Assembly: GCF_023078455.1 (NCBI RefSeq)
Contig: NZ_CP095740.1
Location: 4,328,001-4,392,000 of the forward strand
DNA length: 64,000 nucleotides
Reading direction: 5' to 3'
Source of the DNA: Luteibacter aegosomatis
Lineage (GTDB): Bacteria; Pseudomonadota; Gammaproteobacteria; Xanthomonadales; Rhodanobacteraceae
Shown: positions 42,094 to 50,347 of the stretch, in pieces
Layout: the number at the start of each line of letters is the position of its first letter
Numbering within the stretch: the first letter of the stretch is position 1
Translations under genes and position numbers: made by a program
Notes under the pieces: generated by a model
What the model was told of the DNA's origin: nothing
Database searches by the model: none
What the model saw: only the letters and a program-made list of their open reading frames with translations

Positions 42094-44391
42094 ATGAAGC
42101 CATGGTGTTGGCGCCTCGGGATGGCCCTGAGTGGCCTGGGCGCGGGGTTGGTATCCCCTTATCTCGCGGGCGCGTCGATGCTGTACGCCGTCGACCTTCC
42201 CCTGTCGGACCTGCGCCTGGGTCGGGTGTTCGACTACTGGGCAGTACTGGAACAGCCCGAGTTCGCGCCGTTCGCGTGGCGCATGCGTGTTTCCAGCATC
42301 GCGGGCGCTTTGCCTGCCCCCATCCTGTGGCTGGTGACCGTGATTCGCACATGGCGGCAGGCGTTTCCCGCACCGCCGATATCGCGATTCGAGCCGCTGG
42401 CGGATGTGCCGCGCCCCGCGCGGCGAGGCGTCGTGCTGTCGCGTCGGAAGATCACCGCCGCGTCGGTCCTGGTGACGTCTGCGAGTGGATTCGATACGAC
42501 CCTGCGCCCCACGCTGCGCCGGATGCGCGGCCCTACGCTTTACGTGGGCGCAAACCCTGCCCAACGCGGCATGGTGGCTCGATTCGCACCGTTCGACCGA
42601 GGCTTGCGCTGGAACCCATTCACCGAAGCGTGGACACCGGATCGGCTGCGCCGCGACGTGTTGCACAGCCTCGCGCAGCGCTGGTACCCGCCGGGAGACC
42701 AGGATTCGCGATTGCTCGCCAGCCATCTGGGCCAGGCGTTCGTGGCCCTGGTGGGCGTCGTGGACGACGTGCTCCGCGAGGCGAAGGCCGATATTCCTCC
42801 CGCACCGGGTGACGTGTACCGATTCGCCGAGGCGCTGGATCGCGCCGAGCCTCGACCCGTACTCGACGCCATGGCGTCGTTGCCGATGCTGTCGCCCGCG
42901 ACGCGCGAAGGAATGCGATCGTGGCTCTCCCTCGACGAGGTCGCTCTCGGGCAGGTGTGCTCCGGACTGATCCGAATATTGAGAGTTTTCGGAGATCCGA
43001 CGGTGGATGCGGCCACGCGCGGCAACGACTTCGCCCGCATCGATCTCACGACCACGGTATGGTTCGCGGTACCCGAGGGTCGCGAGCAAGCCATCACGCC
43101 ACTGCTCGACGCGTTCATGGCCCGGTGGCGCCATCGAACCCGCCACGTCGACGATGCGTGGTTAGCGATCCACACGGTCGACGCCTACGACCGCTTACCG
43201 ACACTCTTGGACAGCGGCATGCGGTGCCTCGCCACCGTACGCCGCCTGTCCCGCCTCCGCCGACGCTACGGCCGCGACATGCCGCGCGTGTGGAAACGCT
43301 TCCCCTGCGTGGTGCTGCCGCGCGACAGCCACTTCGACGAGGACGACGAAAACGCACTGTCCGACTATCACCGGGTGTACTGGCCGCGCGACTACCGTTA
43401 CACGCCGGTTCGCGCCAACGACTTCGCCCACGTGCACGAGGGCGACCAACTCGTCCTCACCCCATCGAGCACGATCCCGGTGCGCTGCCGCGTGCCGAAA
43501 ATGCCGCCGCCGCTTATTGCTACTTCACCCGGCTCACATCAAGGAGATGCCATGCCTTTTCCCCAACCCCTCGCCGCCGTGCTGGCGTCGCTCGTGGCGA
43601 CGGCCGACATGCCTCCGCCAAGGACGGCCGTCATCGAGCCGCTTGTAGTCCGAGAGGATCGCTACGGCAACCCGTTGCCGGTACCGCTGGTGATGTCGAC
43701 GTTCGGTCCGCACCGGTTCCGGTTTCCGCGCAATCTGTACGGCAACGGCCAGTCGGGCCAGGATCGACCGGGCGAGGCCACTACGCTATCCGTGCAGTGG
43801 CCATCTCTGCAACCGTTGCCCATGGGTGTCGATTACCACGACACGACGGAGACGTTCATCTCTGAGATAACGATCAGAATTGAGCACCTCGGGAACATGG
43901 AAGACGAGGCGTATTTCCGCAAGCTAAACCGCTCCATTGAGCCGCTCAACCCGAAAGACCCCCTTCAGGCCGTCGATCCGGCGCAGAACCTCGGGCTGCG
44001 CATCAAGGCAGAGCCGATATATGGCTTGGTACCGTATCTTGCGGACTTCGACAAACTGAAGACGTATTACGAGAAAACGCACGGCTCGGCATATCCCGCA
44101 GCTGACCCGCGCAACCACGAAGACTGGTACTTGCGTCTGGATGAGCGGAGCAACCCCACCACGGTCATCAAGTGTGGCTCCAGCTTTCTTCCGGATGGAA
44201 GCCGTGTCGTGGATGGAAAGCTGGTCGATAGGGTGAAGGAAGAAGGCAGAAGGTCCATATGCGACCACGAATTCCTCGTTCCCGAATACAAGGTGGTTGT
44301 TTGGATGACCTACTCGCGGTCAGTGCTATTTGACTGGGAGCGAATCGAGCGGCACGTGCGAACCGTGCTCAAGAACTCAGAAATTCGATAA
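42094..44391 (+). CDS. VirD4/TraG-like coupling-protein relative with degenerate P-loop, in frame with the next gene
   Basis: One open frame of 765 codons that seems to be composite. Residues 1-485 resemble type IV coupling proteins: two N-terminal TM helices (about 8-32, 66-85), RWNPFTEAW where T4CPs have RWNPL, TTVWFAVPEGREQAITPLLD as in the VYxxIP..LxPLL block, and LPTLLDSGMRCLATVRRLSR, then LRRRYG, as in the GYGI..Q.L.QL...YG block. The Walker A site is lost (VTSASGFDTTLR), and so is the DEF/Walker B acid (WLAIHTVD). From residue 487 (43552) the frame enters an exported protein with its own start. Either a readthrough fusion or two genes by chance in one frame. GGGAG precedes ATG 42094. 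Confidence 0.5.
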   Translation: MKPWCWRLGMALSGLGAGLVSPYLAGASMLYAVDLPLSDLRLGRVFDYWAVLEQPEFAPFAWRMRVSSIAGALPAPILWLVTVIRTWRQAFPAPPISRFEPLADVPRPARRGVVLSRRKITAASVLVTSASGFDTTLRPTLRRMRGPTLYVGANPAQRGMVARFAPFDRGLRWNPFTEAWTPDRLRRDVLHSLAQRWYPPGDQDSRLLASHLGQAFVALVGVVDDVLREAKADIPPAPGDVYRFAEALDRAEPRPVLDAMASLPMLSPATREGMRSWLSLDEVALGQVCSGLIRILRVFGDPTVDAATRGNDFARIDLTTTVWFAVPEGREQAITPLLDAFMARWRHRTRHVDDAWLAIHTVDAYDRLPTLLDSGMRCLATVRRLSRLRRRYGRDMPRVWKRFPCVVLPRDSHFDEDDENALSDYHRVYWPRDYRYTPVRANDFAHVHEGDQLVLTPSSTIPVRCRVPKMPPPLIATSPGSHQGDAMPFPQPLAAVLASLVATADMPPPRTAVIEPLVVREDRYGNPLPVPLVMSTFGPHRFRFPRNLYGNGQSGQDRPGEATTLSVQWPSLQPLPMGVDYHDTTETFISEITIRIEHLGNMEDEAYFRKLNRSIEPLNPKDPLQAVDPAQNLGLRIKAEPIYGLVPYLADFDKLKTYYEKTHGSAYPAADPRNHEDWYLRLDERSNPTTVIKCGSSFLPDGSRVVDGKLVDRVKEEGRRSICDHEFLVPEYKVVVWMTYSRSVLFDWERIERHVRTVLKNSEIR
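43552..44391 (+). CDS. Putative exported immunity protein (X-Tfi type) for the adjacent effector
   Basis: Internal start ATG 43552 has a perfect AAGGAG five bases upstream and opens a signal peptide (MPFPQPLAAVLASLVATADM), so translation of a separate 279-residue periplasmic protein is likely. FGPHRFRFPRNLYGNG and LSVQWPSLQPLP resemble the N-terminal strand pattern of Tli-like immunity proteins that neighbour T4SS/T6SS toxins. Many such genes stand immediately upstream of an effector, as here (21 bp). G+C falls to 50% at 43861-43920, unlike the neighbourhood. Specific binding to the effector is inference. Confidence 0.55.
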   Translation: MPFPQPLAAVLASLVATADMPPPRTAVIEPLVVREDRYGNPLPVPLVMSTFGPHRFRFPRNLYGNGQSGQDRPGEATTLSVQWPSLQPLPMGVDYHDTTETFISEITIRIEHLGNMEDEAYFRKLNRSIEPLNPKDPLQAVDPAQNLGLRIKAEPIYGLVPYLADFDKLKTYYEKTHGSAYPAADPRNHEDWYLRLDERSNPTTVIKCGSSFLPDGSRVVDGKLVDRVKEEGRRSICDHEFLVPEYKVVVWMTYSRSVLFDWERIERHVRTVLKNSEIR

Positions 44392-44412
44392 GTACATGCA
44401 TGGAGCCAGGCC

Positions 44413-45681
44413 ATGGAACAGAAAGACATAGACATACTTCGGCACTATGCCAGCCATCGAAACAGAGAGCTTTACTGGAACTACCTCGCCAGGATTCCCG
44501 GTAACGATGGCTACGGCGCCTTGGCGCTCGGTGTTGTAAGGAACGACAACATGCCGGGTTCGACAGCAAACGCCTATGCACGGCAATACGCCAGGAATCA
44601 CAGCGGCAAGGTTCTGAGTGAACGAGAATGGGATAACTTTGGCGTAGATTTGATGAAGCGTGACTTCGCCGTCCGTGAAACGCATTGGAAAAAGAATAAA
44701 TCCCACCTCGCATTGAATTTGCCTGTGCTCGAGGTCCGGGATGTCCACGACGAAGCTTTCAAGCAAGTCGAAATCGACCCCAACGCCTGGACACCCCGCA
44801 AACTCCTCGAAGCCGCCCATCGCCGCGACGTCGCCGAAACGGAACGCCGCGCTAGCCTAGGCATACCTCCGGCCGACACCCGTAAGACCGAGATGGAAGA
44901 ACTCTGGTCCGCCATGCTCGACAACGGCTATCTCGGCATCGGTCGCGCGGGAAAGACACTAGGCCAGGCCAGTATCGACCGGGTCATGTCACCCGACGAG
45001 CAAAAGGGCTACATCGCCGACATGGCCAGCGCGTATCTCCACGCCGCGCAGGAGCGTTCATACGCCCGGCCGTACATCATAGGCGGCAACGAAAACTTCT
45101 TCATGCGCGAGCGCAACGGCCAATGGGTGGAAGTGGAACACCTTCACACGGCCATCGGCTCGGACACCACCTACAACGATGTCACCGAGCCCGAGATCGT
45201 CAGGCGGCTCGAAGACACCTATCAGCTCAGGCTGGAGCGTGAAGCGGCACGCAACGCATGGCACCCGGACGATCCGGCGGTGCTTCAGACATCGCCCCGG
45301 CCGCTGGCCGATCAGAGACCGAGCGCCACCTTCCCGAAGCCCGGCGACGATCCGGTCTACGCCAGCATCCGCCTCCAGCTTCCCCTGGAGGTCTCCGACG
45401 ACAAGGCCGCCGAGGTGGCGGCGAAGGTGCGTGGGATCGGGGTGCATGACGAGGACGCGCTGAGATCCGTGGACATCGATGACGGCAACATCGTCTGCCA
45501 CGGTGTTCGACCGGGGACGGCGATCGCGGTGCCGATGGACACGCCGTCGCCGCCGAAGGAGGAAAGCATGGCGCTGGCCGCGCAGAGCGATGCATCGATG
45601 CTGCAACAGATGCAAGCGATGGAGATGCAGCAGGCGCAGCAGGTTGCGATGCAGCGCAGTGGCCCGGTCATGAGCATGTAG
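44413..45681 (+). CDS. Putative T4SS antibacterial effector with XVIPCD-like C-terminus (X-Tfe)
   Basis: A 422-residue protein without signal peptide. The N-terminal part (1-280) is a helical domain with YGALALGVVRNDNMPGSTAN (about 34-53) and YIIGGNENFFMRERNGQW. I recognise this as a layout seen in Xanthomonadales T4SS effectors but cannot assign the toxic activity. Residues about 311-422 look like an XVIPCD, the VirD4-interacting tail: PVYASIRLQLPLEVSDDKAA, then VRGIGVHDEDALRSVDI, a divergent GNIVCHG where FAVQG is usual, and a Gln/Met-rich end (LQQMQAMEMQQAQQ). GGAG precedes the ATG. 44641-44700 is only 45% G+C. Confidence 0.6.
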   Translation: MEQKDIDILRHYASHRNRELYWNYLARIPGNDGYGALALGVVRNDNMPGSTANAYARQYARNHSGKVLSEREWDNFGVDLMKRDFAVRETHWKKNKSHLALNLPVLEVRDVHDEAFKQVEIDPNAWTPRKLLEAAHRRDVAETERRASLGIPPADTRKTEMEELWSAMLDNGYLGIGRAGKTLGQASIDRVMSPDEQKGYIADMASAYLHAAQERSYARPYIIGGNENFFMRERNGQWVEVEHLHTAIGSDTTYNDVTEPEIVRRLEDTYQLRLEREAARNAWHPDDPAVLQTSPRPLADQRPSATFPKPGDDPVYASIRLQLPLEVSDDKAAEVAAKVRGIGVHDEDALRSVDIDDGNIVCHGVRPGTAIAVPMDTPSPPKEESMALAAQSDASMLQQMQAMEMQQAQQVAMQRSGPVMSM

Positions 45682-45704
45682 ACGGCAGCGTACGCCGGTC
45701 CACC

Positions 45705-45877
45705 GACCGAAGGGGTGGGAGCGGACCCTGTCCGCGAACCCTCAAGATGGCTAGGGCGAACGAGGCCTTGCGATGCTCGTGCGAGCTTTTACCGCCCGCA
45801 TGATCATCGCAAAGCCTCATTCGCCCTTCGGTGAGCCCGAGGGTTCGCGGACACGGTCCGCTCCCACCCTTCGGTAG
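45705..45877. repeat. Long composite palindrome, right flank of the secretion cassette
   Basis: Outer arms GACCGAAGGGGTGGGAGCGG..ACCCTC and its inverse ending CCCACCCTTCGGTAG; inner arms GGGCGAACGAGGC / GCCTCATTCGCCC and GCGATG..CATCGC. Outer arms nearly match the 41836-42020 copy; inner arms differ in sequence but keep the fold. Confidence 0.85.
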
Positions 45878-45902
45878 GCACCCTTCGGGAGCAGCACGCA
45901 GG

Positions 45903-47234
45903 TCAGGGGCGCGTTGGAGACTGCCACCCGCCACCCAACGCCACGATGAGATCCACGCTCGCGTCCAGGCGACGGCGACGCAGTTCCAGGTCGCCGCGGC
46001 CGGCGTTGAGCGCCGTGTTCGCCGCGTCCACCACGGCCGGGTAATCGGCTACGCCTTCGCGATACTGGTTCTGCATCACGCGGTCGGATTCGCGCGCGGC
46101 CGCCGCGGCTTTCGCCTGGAGATCGGCCGCGCCGGCCAGTTGGCTCGTCGTCACCAATCCGTCTTCCACTTCACGGTACGCGTCGAGCACGGTCTGTCGG
46201 TAGTTGGCGACCGCTTCGGCATAGGCCGCGTCGGCGTTGTCGACCTGCGCCTCCAACCGGCCGCCCGCGAACAGCGGCGCACGCGCATCTACCGTGCCGG
46301 TGAGGCCACGCAGCACGCCGATGCCGGCGGCGAGGTTGATCGACGGCAGCGTCTGCGCCTTGGCGACGCCGATGCGCGCGCTGGCGGCCGCCATGCGGCG
46401 CTCGCTGGCGACGACGTCGGGACGACGCTCCAGCAAGCTCGCCGGTACGCCGGCGGGAATCGTGGGTACCGCCACGTCGAATGGCGCGGGGGCGATCGAG
46501 AAATCGGCCGGCGTCTTGCCCAGCATCACGGCGATCGCATGTTCGAGTTGCGCGCGCGCCGTGCGCGCGTCGGCCAGTTGCAGCTGCGCGGTGCTGGCAC
46601 GCACGAGGGCTTCGGCCACGTTGGCGCTGGAGGCCTGCCCCTGCGCGTACTGGTTCTGCACCATCGTGTGCCAGCGCGTGCCGACGTCGGCCGCGTGTTC
46701 GAGCAGGGCGATGGTCGCGTCTTGCTCGCGCAGGGCGAAGTAGCTCTGCACCACGCGCGACTGCATCGAGAGCGTCGCCGCGTCGAGGTCCGCCTCGCTC
46801 GCCTGCGTGGCCGCGCGGTGCGCTTCGACGTCGCGACGGATGCGGCCCCACAGGTCGAGCTCCCAGCTCACGCCCACGCCGAAGTCGTTCTCGTTGCGAC
46901 GGCCCGACTTGAGCGTGCCCGCGCTGACCGCGGGTACGGACGCGCCACCGGCCGCCTTCACCAGGGCCTGCGCCTCGCGCACGCGGGCCGCGGCGGCGGC
47001 GAGCGTCTGGTTGTTCACGAGCACCTGCGACACCAAGGCGTCGAGCGTGGGATCGGCGTAGATGGACCACCACTTGCCCGCCGGCGACGGCGTGGCCTGC
47101 CGGTTACCCTGCGCCGACGCCTCCTTGTAGGCCACGGGCGTGGCGACCGACGGCCGCACGTAGTTGGGTCCGACCGGTGCGCAGGCGGACACGGCCACGA
47201 CCGCACCGGCGATCAGCAGGGTGCGACGCATCAT
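45903..47234 (-). CDS. NodT-family outer-membrane efflux lipoprotein
   Basis: A 443-residue TolC-like channel. Signal peptide with lipobox SAC at MMRRTLLIAGAVVAVSACAP, so lipid-anchored in the outer membrane. SVPAVSAGTLKSGRRNENDF and VSWELDLWGRIRRDVEAHRA are diagnostic for the NodT/OprM group; two repeats of coiled helices follow (first around SYFALREQDATIALL, second around REVEDGLV). The start ATG 47234 overlaps the MdtC stop (ATGA), completing a tripartite pump with the three genes before it. It is the last gene of the operon 55792-45903. Confidence 0.93.
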   Translation of the reverse strand: MMRRTLLIAGAVVAVSACAPVGPNYVRPSVATPVAYKEASAQGNRQATPSPAGKWWSIYADPTLDALVSQVLVNNQTLAAAAARVREAQALVKAAGGASVPAVSAGTLKSGRRNENDFGVGVSWELDLWGRIRRDVEAHRAATQASEADLDAATLSMQSRVVQSYFALREQDATIALLEHAADVGTRWHTMVQNQYAQGQASSANVAEALVRASTAQLQLADARTARAQLEHAIAVMLGKTPADFSIAPAPFDVAVPTIPAGVPASLLERRPDVVASERRMAAASARIGVAKAQTLPSINLAAGIGVLRGLTGTVDARAPLFAGGRLEAQVDNADAAYAEAVANYRQTVLDAYREVEDGLVTTSQLAGAADLQAKAAAAARESDRVMQNQYREGVADYPAVVDAANTALNAGRGDLELRRRRLDASVDLIVALGGGWQSPTRP

Positions 47235-50200
47235 GCCGGCGGCCCCTTGCGGCCTGCCTGCCATGCCGCCGCGCGACGGGTTCCGAAGCTCTGAAACCAT
47301 GAACGTGCCCACCTGCTGAATCGATCGAGATAAAGGTATACGACGGGCGTCGTGTACAGGGTCAACACCTGGCTCACCACCAGGCCGCCGCCCATGGCGA
47401 TGCCCAGCGGCTGGTGCATTTCCGAACCGTTGCCGCGCGACACCGCCAGGGGAACCGCCGCCACCATGACCGCGAGCGAGGTCATCAGGATCGGACGGAA
47501 ACGCAGGCGGCAGGCTTCCTGGATCGCCTCGGCCGGGGTCAGGCGGCCTTCGCGGCTCGCCACCAGCGCGAAGTCCACCATCATGATCGCGTTCTTCATC
47601 ACGATGCCGACCAGCGCGAAGATGCCGACGAGGGCGATCACGTCGAGGTCGGTGCGGAACAGCAGCAGCGCGAACACCGCGCCCACCGCTGCGGACGGCA
47701 GCGTCGAGAGAATGGTGATCGGGTGCACGCAGCTCTCGTAGAGCACGCCGAGCACGATGAACAGGGTGAGGAACGCACCGAGGACCAGTGCCGGTTCGCT
47801 GTCGGCCACCTGGCGCGCGGCGCCGGCCGAGCCCTGGAGGCTGCCGCGTACCGAGGTCGGCACGGCGAGGGCATCCACCGCGCGCTGGATGGCCTGCGCG
47901 GCCTGCGACAACGACACGCCGGGCGCGCGATCGAACGACACGGTGGCGGCTACCGCCTGACCGAAGTGCGAGATGCTGAGCGGCGCGTCGGTCTGGCGCA
48001 CCTGCCCGAGCGCCGACAGCGGCACGCTCGCGCCGCCGGCCGTCGGCACGCGAAGCTGGGCGAAGGCATCCGCCGAACGCGCGTGCTCGGGCGCCACGCC
48101 CATGAGTACCGGGATCTGGTCCGACAGCGTGAACACCGTCGCCACGCGACGGTCGGCGAACGCGTCGCGTAGCACGCCGTCGATCCGCGCGTAGGGCACG
48201 CCGAACTGCGCGGCGGTGTCGCGATCGACGTCCAGCGACGTAGCGACGCCGTTGCCGCCCACGCTGCCGTGCACGTTGCGCAGCTCCGGCAACGTCGTCA
48301 TCGCCTGGGCGATGCGCGGCGCCCACTGGCGCAGCAACGCGGAGGAGTCGGCCTGGACGGTGTATTCGTTCGACGAGCGGCTGCGCCGTCCGCCGACGCG
48401 GATGTTCTGCACCGAGGTGACCGTGAAGACGCCGCCGGGGCGGTTCGCCAGCTTTACGTTCAGCCGCGCCGCCACCTCGTCGGCGCTCGCGTCGCGCTCG
48501 CCGAACGGCTTGAGCGTCACGAACAGCGACCCCGAATCCTGCTCGGCGAAGCCGGCCGCGCTGGCCACGGCGGGGTCGGCGCGCACCACGTCGAGGAAAC
48601 CGGCCAGTTGCTCGCGCACGCGGGGAAACGACGTGCCGGCATCGGTATCGAAGTCACCGGTCAGCTCGCCGTTGTCCTGGCGGGGGAAGAATCCCTTGGG
48701 CACCACGACGTACAGGTACACGCTGAGGGCGAGTACGCCCAGCAGCGACAGCATGGTCAACGGCGCACGACGCAGCGCATGGACGAGGCTGCGATCGTAG
48801 GCGTCCTGCAACTTCGCCAGGCCACGTTCGCTCCAGCGATACAGGCGGCCATGCGATCGCTCCGCCCGCGCGGGCCGCAACCACTGCGCGCACAGCATCG
48901 GCACGACGGTGAGCGACACCAGCAGCGAAATGGCGATGACCGTCGCCAGCGTCACGGAGAACTCGCGCACGAACAGACCGACGTAGCCGCCCATCAGCAG
49001 CAACGGGATGAACACGGCGATGAGCACCGCGCTCATGGACAGCACGGTGATGCCCACCTCGCCCGCGCCGACGCGCGCCGCCTCGCGTGGCGGCAAACCG
49101 GCTTCCAGATGGCGAGCGATGTTCTCGACCACCACCACCGCGTCGTCCACGGCGAAACCCACGGCGATGGTCAGCGCCATCAGCGAAAGGATGTCGAGGC
49201 TGTAACCCAGCGCATACATGACGATCATCGCGCCGAGCATGGCGATGGGCGCGACGGCGCTGGCGATCAGCGCCGCGCGCCAGTCGCGCAGGAACACCAG
49301 CATCACCACCACGACCAGCACCACCGCGAGGGCGAGCGTATGCTCGGCCGCGCCCAGCGACGCGCGCACGGTGGTGGCGCGATCGACGATGACACCCACC
49401 CGCATGTCGCCCGGCACGGAGGCGCGCAGCACCGGCAGGCGGCGCGTTACGCCGTCGATCACCTCGATGGTGTTGGAGCCCGGCTTGTGCCGCACGAGCG
49501 CCAGCACCGCCGGTTCCCCGTTGGCGAACGCGGCGGCACGCGTGTCGCGCACACCCTCGACGACGCGACCGACGTCGCCCAGGCGCACCGCTGCGCCGTC
49601 GCGCTGGGCGATCACGAGGGAGCGCAGGGCGTCCGCGGAATCCAGCTGGCCGTTGGTGGCGACCTGCAAGGCACGGTCGCCGAGTTCCACCACGCCGGTC
49701 GGCTGATTGGCCACCGCCGATGCGATGGCATGCCGCACGTCTTCCATGCCGACGTTGCGCTGGGCCAGCGCCTGCGGGTCGAGCTCGACACGGAAGGCGG
49801 GCTCGGAGCTGCCGACGATCTCCACGTCGCCCACGCCGTCCACCTGCGCCAGCACCTGGGCGAACGTGGACGAGGCCACGGCGTACATCTGGCCGGGCGT
49901 CGCGCGCCGCGAGGTGAGCGCCAGGACCATGACCGGCGCATCCGCGGAGCTGACCTCGCGATAGCTCGGGCTGCCCGCCATGTCCGGCGGCATGTCGCCG
50001 CGCGCCGCGTTGATCGCGGCCTGCACGTCGCGTGCCGCGCCCACGGTGTTGCGCGACAGGTCGAAGGTGAGGCGGATGTCGGTCTGGCCGTTGGCGTTGA
50101 CCGAGGTCATCTCGGTCAGGCCCGCGATGCGTCCGAGCGCGCGCTCCAGCGGCGTGGCCACGGCGGCGACCATCGTCGCCGGGCTGGCGCCGGGCAGCGA

Positions 50201-50347
50201 CGCCGACACCTTGATGGTCGGCACGTTCACCTCGGGCATCGACGCGATCGGCAACAGGCGCCACGCCAGCACGCCCGCTACCACGAGCCCGAGGCACAAC
50301 AGCGTCGTCGCCACCGGCCGGTCGATGAACGCCCGGGACACGTTCAT
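47231..50347 (-). CDS. mdtC: RND efflux permease, MdtC-like
   Basis: A 1038-residue inner-membrane RND pump subunit with 12 TM and two large periplasmic loops. VSRAFIDRPVATTLLCLGLV is TM1, and AVGFAVDDAVVVVENIARHL is the TM4 proton-relay block with paired Asp. PLLLMGGYVGLFVREFSVTL and the late VALVGIFALVGIVMKNAIMM and VDFALVASREGR regions are standard. In E. coli MdtB and MdtC form a B2C heterotrimer with MdtA; here the same adaptor - permease - permease order is followed by a NodT channel. Overlaps both neighbours by four bases. Co-operonic with a BcerS-like acyltransferase. Confidence 0.94.
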   Translation of the reverse strand: MNVSRAFIDRPVATTLLCLGLVVAGVLAWRLLPIASMPEVNVPTIKVSASLPGASPATMVAAVATPLERALGRIAGLTEMTSVNANGQTDIRLTFDLSRNTVGAARDVQAAINAARGDMPPDMAGSPSYREVSSADAPVMVLALTSRRATPGQMYAVASSTFAQVLAQVDGVGDVEIVGSSEPAFRVELDPQALAQRNVGMEDVRHAIASAVANQPTGVVELGDRALQVATNGQLDSADALRSLVIAQRDGAAVRLGDVGRVVEGVRDTRAAAFANGEPAVLALVRHKPGSNTIEVIDGVTRRLPVLRASVPGDMRVGVIVDRATTVRASLGAAEHTLALAVVLVVVVMLVFLRDWRAALIASAVAPIAMLGAMIVMYALGYSLDILSLMALTIAVGFAVDDAVVVVENIARHLEAGLPPREAARVGAGEVGITVLSMSAVLIAVFIPLLLMGGYVGLFVREFSVTLATVIAISLLVSLTVVPMLCAQWLRPARAERSHGRLYRWSERGLAKLQDAYDRSLVHALRRAPLTMLSLLGVLALSVYLYVVVPKGFFPRQDNGELTGDFDTDAGTSFPRVREQLAGFLDVVRADPAVASAAGFAEQDSGSLFVTLKPFGERDASADEVAARLNVKLANRPGGVFTVTSVQNIRVGGRRSRSSNEYTVQADSSALLRQWAPRIAQAMTTLPELRNVHGSVGGNGVATSLDVDRDTAAQFGVPYARIDGVLRDAFADRRVATVFTLSDQIPVLMGVAPEHARSADAFAQLRVPTAGGASVPLSALGQVRQTDAPLSISHFGQAVAATVSFDRAPGVSLSQAAQAIQRAVDALAVPTSVRGSLQGSAGAARQVADSEPALVLGAFLTLFIVLGVLYESCVHPITILSTLPSAAVGAVFALLLFRTDLDVIALVGIFALVGIVMKNAIMMVDFALVASREGRLTPAEAIQEACRLRFRPILMTSLAVMVAAVPLAVSRGNGSEMHQPLGIAMGGGLVVSQVLTLYTTPVVYLYLDRFSRWARSWFQSFGTRRAAAWQAGRKGPPA

